From JBDTRY01 sp039931435 (GTDB lineage: Bacteria; Acidobacteriota; Thermoanaerobaculia; Gp7-AA8): a stretch of DNA of 18,774 nucleotides. This document shows positions 7,808 through 14,294 of the stretch, piece by piece. The position numbers and the translations under genes are program-made. Location: contig JBDTRY010000054.1 of the NCBI GenBank assembly GCA_039931435.1, positions 1 through 18,774 on the forward strand. The letters are read 5' to 3'. Within the stretch, counting starts at the first letter, position 1. Every line of letters starts with the position of its first letter. The notes beneath the pieces are model-generated. The model was not told the DNA's origin. It was given only the letters and a program-made list of their open reading frames with translations, and searched no databases.

Positions 7808-8817
7808 AGACTCTTTCCGCTGGCCTCCACAAAGGGACGCAGGCCACGCATGAGCACCGCGAATTCCGCGGGATTCAACGACTGCTGCCCGTCGGAAAGT
7901 GCATGCGATGGATCGCGATGCACCTCCACCATCACGCCGTCAGCCCCGCAGGCCGCGGCCGCGCGCGACATCGGCGAGACCAGTTCGCGAAGCCCGGTGC
8001 CGTGCGATGGATCGACGAGCACCGGCAGATGGGTGTGATGTTTGATGAACGGCACGGCGTTCAGATCGAGCGTATTTCTGGTCGCGGTTTCAAAAGTGCG
8101 GATTCCGCGCTCGCAGAGTATGACGTCGGGATTGCCTTCGCTGACGATGTACTCGGCGGCTAGCAGCAGGTCCTGGATCGTGGCCGCCATCCCCCTCTTC
8201 AGAACGACGGGCTTGCCGCATCGCCCGACCACCTGAAGAAGTCTGAAGTTCTGCATGTTTCTAGCCCCGATCTGAAGGGCGTCGGCATGTTCGGTCACCG
8301 CATCCACGTCGGCAACCTCCACGACCTCGGTGATGACCGGCAAACCCAGTTCCTTTCCCACTGCCTCCAGAATCTTCAGACCCTCGAGGCCCAGGCCCTG
8401 AAAGCTGTAGGGACTGGTCCTGGGTTTGAAGGCGCCGCCGCGAAGAGCCGTTGCTCCGGCGGCCTTGACCGCCTCCGCGGTTTCGCGCATCTGCTCGTAA
8501 CTCTCTACGGCGCACGGTCCCGCTACGACCGTGAACTGATCGCCGCCGACTGTCGTCGACCGCAGACGAACGATCGTGTCGTGAGGATGAATCTCCCTCC
8601 CCACGAGCTTGTAGGGCGCAAGGATCGGAGTGACCCTTTCTACCTGAGGATAATTTTCGAAATGCAGCGATTCGAGAACACGTTCGTCTCCGATGGCTCC
8701 GATGACTACCCTTTCCGTTCCGGGCATGTGCAGCGGCCTGAGGCCGAGGCCTTCTATGTGTTCCAGGATGTCGCGGGCTTCTTCTTCGGTACTGCCCGGC
8801 TTGAGGACGATGATCAT
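7804..8817 (-). CDS. aroF: 3-deoxy-7-phosphoheptulonate synthase (DAHP synthase, type I beta)
   Basis: Condenses phosphoenolpyruvate and erythrose-4-phosphate to DAHP, the first step of the shikimate pathway. The 337 residues comprise an N-terminal ferredoxin-like domain (about 1-70, MIIVLKPGSTEEEARDILEH onward) as in the Thermotoga-type enzyme, where it mediates aromatic amino acid feedback, and a TIM barrel. Barrel motifs: AGPCAVES (99-106, with C102 as metal ligand), RGGAFKPRTSPYSFQG (126-141), QIGARNMQNF (182-191), VLKRGM (205-210), LCERGIRTFE (234-243), VDPSHGTG (268-275, H272), MVEVH (296-300, E298) and SDG (308-310, D309). It shares ATGA with the aroC stop. The pathway's first enzyme thus comes fifth in the operon, directly before trpE. 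Confidence 0.95.
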   Translation of the reverse strand: MIIVLKPGSTEEEARDILEHIEGLGLRPLHMPGTERVVIGAIGDERVLESLHFENYPQVERVTPILAPYKLVGREIHPHDTIVRLRSTTVGGDQFTVVAGPCAVESYEQMRETAEAVKAAGATALRGGAFKPRTSPYSFQGLGLEGLKILEAVGKELGLPVITEVVEVADVDAVTEHADALQIGARNMQNFRLLQVVGRCGKPVVLKRGMAATIQDLLLAAEYIVSEGNPDVILCERGIRTFETATRNTLDLNAVPFIKHHTHLPVLVDPSHGTGLRELVSPMSRAAAACGADGVMVEVHRDPSHALSDGQQSLNPAEFAVLMRGLRPFVEASGKSL

Positions 8818-10094
8818 CGAGTGAGCTCCCTGATGAATTGCGTGTACTGCTCGATCGTGGATTCAGAGAGGCCGAGCGAGCGGGCGGAGGAGTTGGCGAT
8901 GCTGACCAGACGACTACGGACGGCATCGTCCATCGGCTCTGCCGAAGCAGAAACAAGACGAGCGCGGCGTTCGATGGCCCGAAGTATTTCCGCGTCGCAG
9001 AAGGCCAGCTCCGCTTCCATTTCCGCTGAACCCTCAGCCGCTTCCGTAATGGCCTGCTGGCGAAGGTAGGCGTCGCAGAGGACGATCGCTGCCATGGCCT
9101 CGGCCACCGGCACCAGACGGGGACAGATACAGGGATCGTGGCGGCCGGCGACCCGGATCGTTCGCGATTCGCCCGCGGTATCGATGGTCTGTTGTTCGTG
9201 GCGAATGGACGAAGTGGGTTTGACCGCCAGCCGCAGAACGATGGGCGCGCCGTTCGAGATTCCGCCGAGCATGCCTCCCATATGATTCGAGGCCACGCCT
9301 TCCGGCAGTATGGGATCGTTGGTTTCCGTTCCCCGCCGTGAAACAAGGGCAAATCCGTCGCCGATCTCGACCCCTTTGACCGCTCCGATGGAGAGCATTG
9401 CTGCGCCGAATTGCGCATCGAGTTTGCCGAAAACGGGATCACCCCATCCCACCGGGACGCCGTTGGCCCGCACTTCAACGACACCTCCCAGAGAATCTCC
9501 GTCCTTCCGCGCCGCCTCGACCGCTTCGATCATTCTGGCCGCAGCCTCGGGATCGGCGCTGCGAACAGGATTCCGTTCGATCTCGGCTGCATCGAAACGT
9601 TCTGCGTGAACAGGCCCGATCTGCACGACGTGGCCGATGATGCTCACCCCTGCCTCAGCGAGGATCTGTTTGGCAATCGACCCGGCAGCGACGCGAGCTA
9701 CCGTCTCCCGACCCGAGGTTCGCCCTCCGCCACGCCAGTCGCGAATTCCGAATTTCTTCCACCAGGTGAAGTCAGCGTGTCCCGGGCGGAAGAGATCCTT
9801 CATGGCCTCGTAATCCTGCGAGCGGGCATTTTGATTGCGCACGATCATGGCGATTGGAGCTCCGGTGGTTTTGCCCTCAAAGATTCCCGAGAGGATTTCG
9901 ATGGCATCGTCCTCTTTCCGAGGAGTAGTGATCCGGCTTTGCCCCGGTTTCCGGCGATCGAGCTCGCATTGAATCTCGTCGACATTGATGGGAATCCCGG
10001 CCCTCGTCCCATCGATGACCACGCCCAGGGCCGGCCCATGGCTCTCACCGAAGGTTGTGATGCGAAAGTTGTCTCCGAAGGAATTCGACGACAT
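8814..10094 (-). CDS. aroC: Chorismate synthase with AroQ-like C-terminal extension
   Basis: Reduced-FMN-dependent 1,4-elimination of phosphate from EPSP to give chorismate. The core covers about residues 1-349: GESHGPALGVVIDG (17-29), RRKPGQSRITTPRKE (47-61), RPGHADFTWWKKFG (103-116), RDWRGGGRTSGRETVARVAAG (118-138), a SNHMGGMLGGISNGAPI region (269-285), and GRHDPCICPRLVPVAEAMAAIVLCD (317-341). Typical bacterial enzymes end soon after this last motif, at about 360-390 residues. Here there are about 75 more: 357-382 and 387-426 form two amphipathic stretches, DAEILRAIERRARLV and RLVSIANSSARSLGLSESTIEQ, that follow the pattern of AroQ chorismate mutase. The ATG overlaps the aroA stop by one base (TGATG) and the stop overlaps aroF. 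The core assignment is certain; the extension is an inference treated separately. Confidence 0.96.
   Translation of the reverse strand: MSSNSFGDNFRITTFGESHGPALGVVIDGTRAGIPINVDEIQCELDRRKPGQSRITTPRKEDDAIEILSGIFEGKTTGAPIAMIVRNQNARSQDYEAMKDLFRPGHADFTWWKKFGIRDWRGGGRTSGRETVARVAAGSIAKQILAEAGVSIIGHVVQIGPVHAERFDAAEIERNPVRSADPEAAARMIEAVEAARKDGDSLGGVVEVRANGVPVGWGDPVFGKLDAQFGAAMLSIGAVKGVEIGDGFALVSRRGTETNDPILPEGVASNHMGGMLGGISNGAPIVLRLAVKPTSSIRHEQQTIDTAGESRTIRVAGRHDPCICPRLVPVAEAMAAIVLCDAYLRQQAITEAAEGSAEMEAELAFCDAEILRAIERRARLVSASAEPMDDAVRSRLVSIANSSARSLGLSESTIEQYTQFIRELTR
8817..9044 (-). other. Degenerate chorismate-mutase-like (AroQ fold) domain of AroC
   Basis: This covers residues 351-426 of AroC. Aligned by eye to the E. 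coli chorismate mutase domain, D367 matches Asp18 and R377 matches the catalytic Arg28 (D-x2-IL-x2-I-x-RRARLV). The second half, LVSIANSSARSLGLSESTIEQYTQFIREL, matches the helix 2 and 3 pattern around [22 protein letters not shown]. Other catalytic positions are not kept: the Arg11 position is Glu, the loop that carries Lys39 is about eight residues shorter, and no Arg51-Glu52 pair is evident. A working mutase therefore seems unlikely; a structural or regulatory role is possible. Confidence 0.45.
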
Positions 10095-11332
10095 CAGCGG
10101 CCCGCCTTTCCGAAGCGGGAAGTGGCCGGGCGAATCGATGAAAGAACCTCCCAGAAGTCCGGGAACGATTTGCTCACGCAGCCAGGGTTGAGTACCTCGA
10201 TAGCTGGCAGCCGCAACGAGATCACACCGAAGGCCATGGCCATGCGGTGATCATCGGATGGATCCAGCTGCACTGCCTCGGACGTCGGATCGCTTTTCAG
10301 CGGATGAATGATCATGCCGTCTTCTTTCTCCTCGATTTTTGCGCCGAGCTTCCGCAGTTCCGTCGAGAGAACGGAGATTCGGTCGCTCTCCTTGATTCTC
10401 GTGTGCGCCGCCCCTCGGATCTCCGTGGATTCCGAAGCAAAAAGCGCAGCCGCGGAAAGCGGGGCAATGAGATCAGGCACGTCAGTGAGGTCGAACTCAT
10501 GCCTTCGGTCCTGTCGCAGCTCATCCACGAACCATCCGAAGGCGGCGTCTCCCTGCACGGATCGCTCCGGAGGAACGAGATTGCGGATCACCACATCCGT
10601 GTCCAGGAGCACTCCGGCAGCAAGGAAGAATGCAGCGGCGGACCAGTCCGGCTCGATGGAGATTTCCGGCAGTGAATCCTCTCGGTAGTAATTTCCGGCA
10701 TCGACGGCAATCGAGCGATCGCCGGCCCATCGCACCGAGGCGCCGGCCGCGGACATCAGGCCCATCGTCATTTCAAGATAGGGCCTGGACACCGGCAGGC
10801 CGTCGAGCGAGAGGCGAAGACCGTCAGGGAGTCGTGGAGCAACGAGAAGCAGTGAGGAGATGAACTGACTGGATTGCGAGCCATCGATGGCAACCTCGCG
10901 GGGAGGATTTTTTGTGCGCAGTAGCCGCACCGGCGGGTATCCGCTGCGACTTGGGTACTGAACTTCAACTCCCATCGCGCTCAGGGCCAGGCCTAGACTG
11001 CGGATCGTCCGTTCACGCATTCGGGCGTCGCCGTCGAGAAAGAGAGGACCCTCACAAACGAGACTGAGTCCCGCCGAAAAACGAATCGTCGTTCCGCCGT
11101 TCCCGCAGTCCAGCCTGCCGCCGGAGGAACGAAGTGGAGCGGGAACGAGGTGCACGCGATTGCCCTCCCATCCCACATTTACTCCAAGTGAGCGAAGGAC
11201 TTCGACGAGCGCTCGAGAATCGTCGCCATCGAGAGCGCCAACGATGGTCACGGGGCGTTCTGCCAGCGACCCGATGATCAGGGCCCGCTGCGTCATGCTC
11301 TTACTACCGGGCACTTCGACTGCAATGGTCAC
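10094..11332 (-). CDS. aroA: 3-phosphoshikimate 1-carboxyvinyltransferase (EPSP synthase)
   Basis: Transfers the enolpyruvyl group of phosphoenolpyruvate to shikimate-3-phosphate. The 412-residue product has the normal length. Motifs: VPGSKSMTQRAL (7-18) with the substrate-binding Lys11, LDCGNGGTTIRF (75-85), the position of the glyphosate-sensitive NAGTAMR region in E. coli, DGSQSSQFISSLLL (150-163), RIKESDRI (312-319) and DPSDDHRMAMAF (357-368). The frame is open well upstream inside aroDE, but homology begins at VTIAVEVPGSKS, so the GTG at 11332 is taken as start; it overlaps the aroDE stop as GTGA. The glyphosate loop reads GNGGTTIR, where a class I enzyme would have GNAGTAMRP; sensitivity cannot be judged from this alone. 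Confidence 0.94.
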   Translation of the reverse strand: MTIAVEVPGSKSMTQRALIIGSLAERPVTIVGALDGDDSRALVEVLRSLGVNVGWEGNRVHLVPAPLRSSGGRLDCGNGGTTIRFSAGLSLVCEGPLFLDGDARMRERTIRSLGLALSAMGVEVQYPSRSGYPPVRLLRTKNPPREVAIDGSQSSQFISSLLLVAPRLPDGLRLSLDGLPVSRPYLEMTMGLMSAAGASVRWAGDRSIAVDAGNYYREDSLPEISIEPDWSAAAFFLAAGVLLDTDVVIRNLVPPERSVQGDAAFGWFVDELRQDRRHEFDLTDVPDLIAPLSAAALFASESTEIRGAAHTRIKESDRISVLSTELRKLGAKIEEKEDGMIIHPLKSDPTSEAVQLDPSDDHRMAMAFGVISLRLPAIEVLNPGCVSKSFPDFWEVLSSIRPATSRFGKAGR

Positions 11333-12771
11333 GGCATCAGCTCCCGGAGTTGTTCGGCGCTGGTCTCCATGCCGGTCAGCCAGGTCATCTGCAGCGCACC
11401 CTGAGAGAGCCACATTTCTTCGGCCGGGATGGCTACAGCGCCAGCCTCCCCGGCCTGGTCGAGAAGGAGAGAGGGAGCGTCGCCGATCGCCAGATCGAAA
11501 ACAATTCGGGCTCCGATCGGCACATCGATGGGCCATGGCGTTTCCGTCCCGGAGATCGGGGTGGCATTGATGAGAATGTCGAAAGCTTCGCCAATGCGGC
11601 CGGTCCAGGGAATTGTCCGAACCGAAAGCTCTGCCTCGTCGAGTCGTCTCGAGGCAACGGTGACATCGACACCCAGCGACCGGCAGGCCAGTGCGGCCGC
11701 CCGAGCCGCGCCGCCGGCACCGAGAATCAACGCCGAGGAAAATTTTTCCTCCCCTCGGCTGAGCATGGCCTTTTCCAGTGGCAGCCTCACGCCTTCAATG
11801 TCCGAGTTCGTGCTCTGGAGCATTCCGCCGTCGAACCTGACAGTATTGGCCGCTCCCGCCGACCGGGCGGAATCGTCGGGGTCGGAAAGGAGCAGAGCCT
11901 GGCGTTTGTGGGGCATCGTTACGCTCGCGCCGGTACAGCCCAGCTCTCGAAGAAGCTCCAGCGTCTCGGCGAACCGCAGCGTGATGACCGGGATGTAGGC
12001 GTTCGGAACGGGCAGCCCGCGAAAGAAGCGGTTGTAGACGACCGGCCCAGGCGAATGCGAGACCTGCTCGCCGCCGACCAGGGCCAGGAACGGAGCTGAG
12101 GCGGACTCGGGGAATCCGTAAAGGAGCGCCCGATCCCACGTCAGCTGGCCGTTCGCGGTGTTTTCGTCCTCACCCGAGCTGACGTAGGTCCACAACGATC
12201 CGAAACGATCGAAAAGAACGCGGCTGAGAATTCCTGCCGCCCCCATCCCCAGGACCACCCTTGGCCGGCCTGTTGTGACCGCCAGAAGCACGGAGAGTTC
12301 CGCGGCGTCGTGAATCTGAACCGCGATCTTGATCGCTTCGACTTCGATCTGCTCCATCTCGCGGATGATTCGCCCGAGATCATCAGGGACTCCGCTGAAA
12401 TCGTGGAAGGAGAGCAGGACCGAGGATCCCGATCTCTTCAACTGATCGATTGAGGCAGGCGGAACGTCGAACTCGATGTCGATGAGTCTCGGGCCCATCG
12501 ACGAAGCACGCGCCAGAATCTCGAGTCGATCACTCTCCGAAGATCCGAACCAACCTCCCTGGCGTTCCGGTCTGCAGGTGGCGACGACCTGCCCCCGGTA
12601 TCGGCGGATGAGATCGAACACATCCCCGTCGAAAGGCGTCAGGGCGTCGAGGCGAACCTCCTGAAGCGCCTCTTCGCCGCTGAAACGGTCGAGCCGCTCC
12701 GCAAGCTGAACCAGCGTCGCTTCTCTGCCCGTGACACAGATCTGCGGCAGGGTCTCCAGCGCCTCGATCAT
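11329..12771 (-). CDS. aroDE: Bifunctional type I 3-dehydroquinate dehydratase / shikimate dehydrogenase
   Basis: One 480-residue chain for two consecutive steps: dehydroquinate to dehydroshikimate, then NADPH-dependent reduction to shikimate. Residues 1-220 are a type I dehydratase: EVRLDAL (38-44), ATCRPERQGG (64-73), catalytic H123 in SFHDFSG, Schiff-base K148 in AIKIAV, GMGAAGILSRVL (175-186) and LWTYVS (193-198). Residues 228-480 are the dehydrogenase: LVGGEQVSHSPGPVVYN (231-247), SVTMPHK with catalytic K289, GAANTV (307-311), NSDIEGV with D324, the nucleotide-binding loop GAGGAAR (351-357) and INATPIS (401-407). The domain order matches plant DHQ-SDH and fused bacterial forms. The start overlaps the aroB stop by ATGA. 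All catalytic residues I looked for are present in both halves. Confidence 0.95.
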   Translation of the reverse strand: MIEALETLPQICVTGREATLVQLAERLDRFSGEEALQEVRLDALTPFDGDVFDLIRRYRGQVVATCRPERQGGWFGSSESDRLEILARASSMGPRLIDIEFDVPPASIDQLKRSGSSVLLSFHDFSGVPDDLGRIIREMEQIEVEAIKIAVQIHDAAELSVLLAVTTGRPRVVLGMGAAGILSRVLFDRFGSLWTYVSSGEDENTANGQLTWDRALLYGFPESASAPFLALVGGEQVSHSPGPVVYNRFFRGLPVPNAYIPVITLRFAETLELLRELGCTGASVTMPHKRQALLLSDPDDSARSAGAANTVRFDGGMLQSTNSDIEGVRLPLEKAMLSRGEEKFSSALILGAGGAARAAALACRSLGVDVTVASRRLDEAELSVRTIPWTGRIGEAFDILINATPISGTETPWPIDVPIGARIVFDLAIGDAPSLLLDQAGEAGAVAIPAEEMWLSQGALQMTWLTGMETSAEQLRELMP

Positions 12772-13856
12772 GGGCGCACCTCCACCCAGGCCCTGCGCAG
12801 TGTTTCTTCAGGCACTGGGATTACCCAGTGGCCGCCAACCGAGGCCATGACCCCGATCCGCTCCGGAAGCGCGCAGCGGATCGAATCCCTGCTGCCTTTC
12901 TTGTCGAGCAGAAGTGGAGCGATGGCCTCGTCAAACGCGCATTGAGGAACCAGGGGCAGACCTGCTGATCGAACAAGAGCGCGCAGGCGCTCGAAATCCT
13001 GTTGCGGAAACCCCGTCATCTCCCGGGCCACACTCGCTTCGACGAGCATTCCGGCGGCCACCGCATGGCCGTGTCGGACGCGGTGCGACGTGGCGTTCTC
13101 GATGGCGTGGCCGACCGTGTGCCCGAAATTCAGGATCTGGCGTTTACCCTCGTCGCGAACGTCTTCCTGCACCACCCTGGCCTTGATGGCTACCGATTCT
13201 CGTAGAAGGTCGTCAGGAAGAATCAACCCTGCGGACGAGCTAAGCCACGTTTCCAACTGCGAGAATAGTGCAGCGCTGGAAACAACCGCATGTTTGATCA
13301 CTTCCGCCAGACCGCTGCGCAGCTCACGCGCCGGGAGTGACAGCAGCGTACCGGGGTCGATCAATACAGCGCGCGGTTGATGGAAGGCACCGATCAGATT
13401 CTTTCCGCTGGAAGTGTTCACGCCGGTCTTTCCTCCGATAGAGGCATCGACCTGCGCCAGAAGGGTCGTGGGAATGTTGATGTGCGCAATTCCGCGCATG
13501 TAGGTGGAAGCGACGAATCCGGCCAGGTCCAGAACGACTCCGCCTCCGACGGCGACGATGCAGGCGGAGCGGCCAATCCCAGCGTCCAGCATCGACTGCT
13601 CGATGCGTTCTTTCGTTCGCCGCGTCTTGGACCTCTCTCCGGCAGGGAACGAAAGCGCCACGACCTGGAACGTCAGCTCCTGGAGAACCTCGCGGATCGA
13701 GGCTTCAAAAAGCCGAAGGGTCGTGGAGTCACCGATGATGACCGCCTGCTTCCAGTCAGCCTTCCACAATCCGGCCAGCGATCTGGGCGCATCGTGTCCG
13801 AAGAGGACAGGATAGCTGCCTCCAGGACCGCAGTCGACGTCGAGAATTTTTTGCAT
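12768..13856 (-). CDS. aroB: 3-dehydroquinate synthase
   Basis: NAD+- and zinc-dependent cyclisation of DAHP to 3-dehydroquinate, the second shikimate step. The 362-residue protein has the family length. Seen: FPAGERSKT (70-78), VAVGGGVVLDLAGFVASTYMRG (101-122), IPTTLLAQVDASIGGKTGVN (128-147), the zinc ligands E184 (SGLAEVIKHA), H246 (FGHTVGHAIEN) and H263 (RHGHAVAAGM), and LLLDKKGSRD (315-324). The frame runs open further upstream through the terminator hairpin, but the ATG at 13856 gives the correct N-terminus (MQKILDVDCG). A weak site (GGA) lies four to five bases before it. It is the first gene of the seven-gene aro-trp operon and lies just downstream of the leader attenuator, so its expression depends on read-through of that terminator. 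Confidence 0.95.
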   Translation of the reverse strand: MQKILDVDCGPGGSYPVLFGHDAPRSLAGLWKADWKQAVIIGDSTTLRLFEASIREVLQELTFQVVALSFPAGERSKTRRTKERIEQSMLDAGIGRSACIVAVGGGVVLDLAGFVASTYMRGIAHINIPTTLLAQVDASIGGKTGVNTSSGKNLIGAFHQPRAVLIDPGTLLSLPARELRSGLAEVIKHAVVSSAALFSQLETWLSSSAGLILPDDLLRESVAIKARVVQEDVRDEGKRQILNFGHTVGHAIENATSHRVRHGHAVAAGMLVEASVAREMTGFPQQDFERLRALVRSAGLPLVPQCAFDEAIAPLLLDKKGSRDSIRCALPERIGVMASVGGHWVIPVPEETLRRAWVEVRP

Positions 13857-13867
13857 TTTATCCAGAG

Positions 13868-13901
13868 AAAACAAAAAAAGCCCACCATGCAGGTGGGCTT
13901 T
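13868..13901 (-). terminator. Rho-independent terminator of the leader (attenuator hairpin)
   Basis: On the minus strand AAAGCCCACC (13901-13892), loop TGCAT, and GGTGGGCTTT (13886-13877) form a perfect 10-bp stem, followed by a T-run (seven T from 13879, three of them in the stem, then G and TTTT). It ends 11 bases before the aroB ATG and lies downstream of the promoter in the same orientation, so it would stop transcription of aroB and all later genes unless prevented. No convergent gene needs a terminator here. Confidence 0.93.
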
Positions 13902-14002
13902 GAACTGGGTAGCTGCTTCGGATTGCTCTACACAGGGCTCGGCCCACCGCGGATCTTCCCACGCCAGAGCCACCAGCCCAAATCATAGATCGGCTTCAAG
14001 AC
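13877..14002 (-). promoter_or_regulatory. Tryptophan attenuator (leader RNA with alternative hairpins)
   Basis: Four segments can be read. Segment 1: Trp codons in GGCTGGTGGCTCTGG (13978-13964). Segment 2: GGTGGGCCGAGCCC (13948-13935). Segment 3: the terminator 5' arm (13901-13892). Segment 4: its 3' arm (13886-13877). Segments 1 and 2 can pair (GGCTC 13971-13967 with GAGCC 13940-13936, or GGGCT with AGCCC). Segment 2 GGTGGGC pairs perfectly (7 bp) with segment 3 GCCCACC, excluding the terminator. A ribosome stalled at the Trp codons would free segment 2 and allow read-through; one reaching the stop at 13930-13928 would cover segment 2 and allow termination. Pairings were found by eye; energies were not computed. 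Confidence 0.8.
13928..13999 (-). CDS. Trp-rich leader peptide of the aro-trp operon
   Basis: A 23-codon frame reading (M)KPIYDLGWWLWRGKIRGGP and ending SPV, with Trp at codons 9, 10 and 12. Three Trp in four codons is strongly non-random in a short frame next to an attenuator that precedes trpE and trpG. The stop TAG lies 12 bases past segment GGTGGGC and 30 bases before the terminator stem, the right spacing for a ribosome at the stop to block only the antiterminator. The weak point is the start: TTG at 13999 lies only a few bases from the predicted transcription start, and a second TTG at 13981 would give a 17-codon peptide. Neither has a clear ribosome site, and the only ATG nearby (13986) is in another frame. 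Confidence 0.6.
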   Translation of the reverse strand: MKPIYDLGWWLWRGKIRGGPSPV

Positions 14003-14008
14003 CGTGCG

Positions 14009-14037
14009 AGAGTAAAGGAGATCGGAGGTTGCGTCAA
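14009..14037 (-). promoter_or_regulatory. Sigma70-like promoter of the aro-trp operon
   Basis: TTGACG (14037-14032) and TACTCT (14014-14009) are separated by exactly 17 bases, matching the consensus hexamers at 5/6 and 4/6 positions. Transcription would begin near 14002, about 145 bases before the aroB ATG and just before the Trp leader frame, so the leader RNA would contain all attenuator segments. Confidence 0.65.
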
Positions 14038-14073
14038 CGAGAACCGGGGCAGGCCATCTCACACGCAGGACTG

Positions 14074-14114
14074 CGGCGGCTGGAAGCCGCCGGTCCGGAC
14101 GGCAGGATGCCGTC
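14074..14114 (+). repeat. Tandem pair of hairpins with GGA loops
   Basis: On the plus strand CGGCGGCT-GGA-AGCCGCCG (14074-14092) forms an 8-bp stem and GACGGCA-GGA-TGCCGTC (14098-14114) a 7-bp stem, both with GGA as the loop. They are five bases apart and lie outside genes. They may be copies of a dispersed element or part of an RNA; no promoter for a plus-strand RNA was identified. Confidence 0.6.
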
Positions 14115-14157
14115 TCTGCAATGCTTGGCCGCGATGATCCAAAAGAGAAATCACGCG

Positions 14158-14223
14158 GGCAGTCCTTCGCCCCGCTTGCGGGGAGAAGGTGGCGAGCGAA
14201 GAGAGCCGGATGAGGGGCGCGCC
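14158..14223 (+). repeat. 66-base dispersed repeat, copy 1
   Basis: Runs from GGCAGTCCTTCGCCCCGC to GGATGAGGGGCGCGCC and matches the reverse complement of 16348-16413 over its full length with only a few mismatches. It contains the inner palindrome CCCCGCTTGCGGGG. It belongs to the common type of extragenic repeat whose translation gives spurious 'SPQAGRR' or 'PACGEKVASEASRMRG' peptides. Confidence 0.8.
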
Positions 14224-14294
14224 AGGATTCTTATCAACCGTTCCTTCAACCGTGAGTTGTCTATGCAAAGGTCAAGATGGCGAACTCCGTCGCG

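Larger units (their letters stand above)
14041..14294. other. Gap upstream of the aro-trp promoter, repeats only
   Basis: This gap of about 250 bases between the VWFA-like gene stop and the aroB promoter contains two GGA-loop hairpins (14074-14114) and one arm of a long inverted repeat (14158-14223). Short open frames here translate the repeats and are not genes. No terminator with a U-tract is seen after the VWFA-like gene. Confidence 0.6.

Noticed and set aside
8261..9484. Long minus-strand open frame (407 codons) overlapping aroC and aroF
   Set aside because: It is in another frame of two well-conserved genes and is Arg/Ser/Pro-rich, typical of GC-rich shadow frames.
11332..11536. Upstream extension of aroA within aroDE
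   Set aside because: The extra 68 residues have no EPSP synthase homology, lie opposite conserved shikimate dehydrogenase sequence in another frame, and GTG at 11332 gives the normal N-terminus.
13860..14002. T-box riboswitch or TRAP binding site controlling the operon
   Set aside because: No T-box consensus (AGGGTGGNACCGCG) is present, and there are only scattered GAG/TAG triplets instead of the regular series needed for TRAP. The Trp codon run and overlapping stems fit ribosome-mediated attenuation better.
14059..14268. Minus-strand open frame of 69 codons as a small gene
   Set aside because: It consists of the translated 66-base repeat followed by the translated GGA hairpins, so it is a by-product of repeats.
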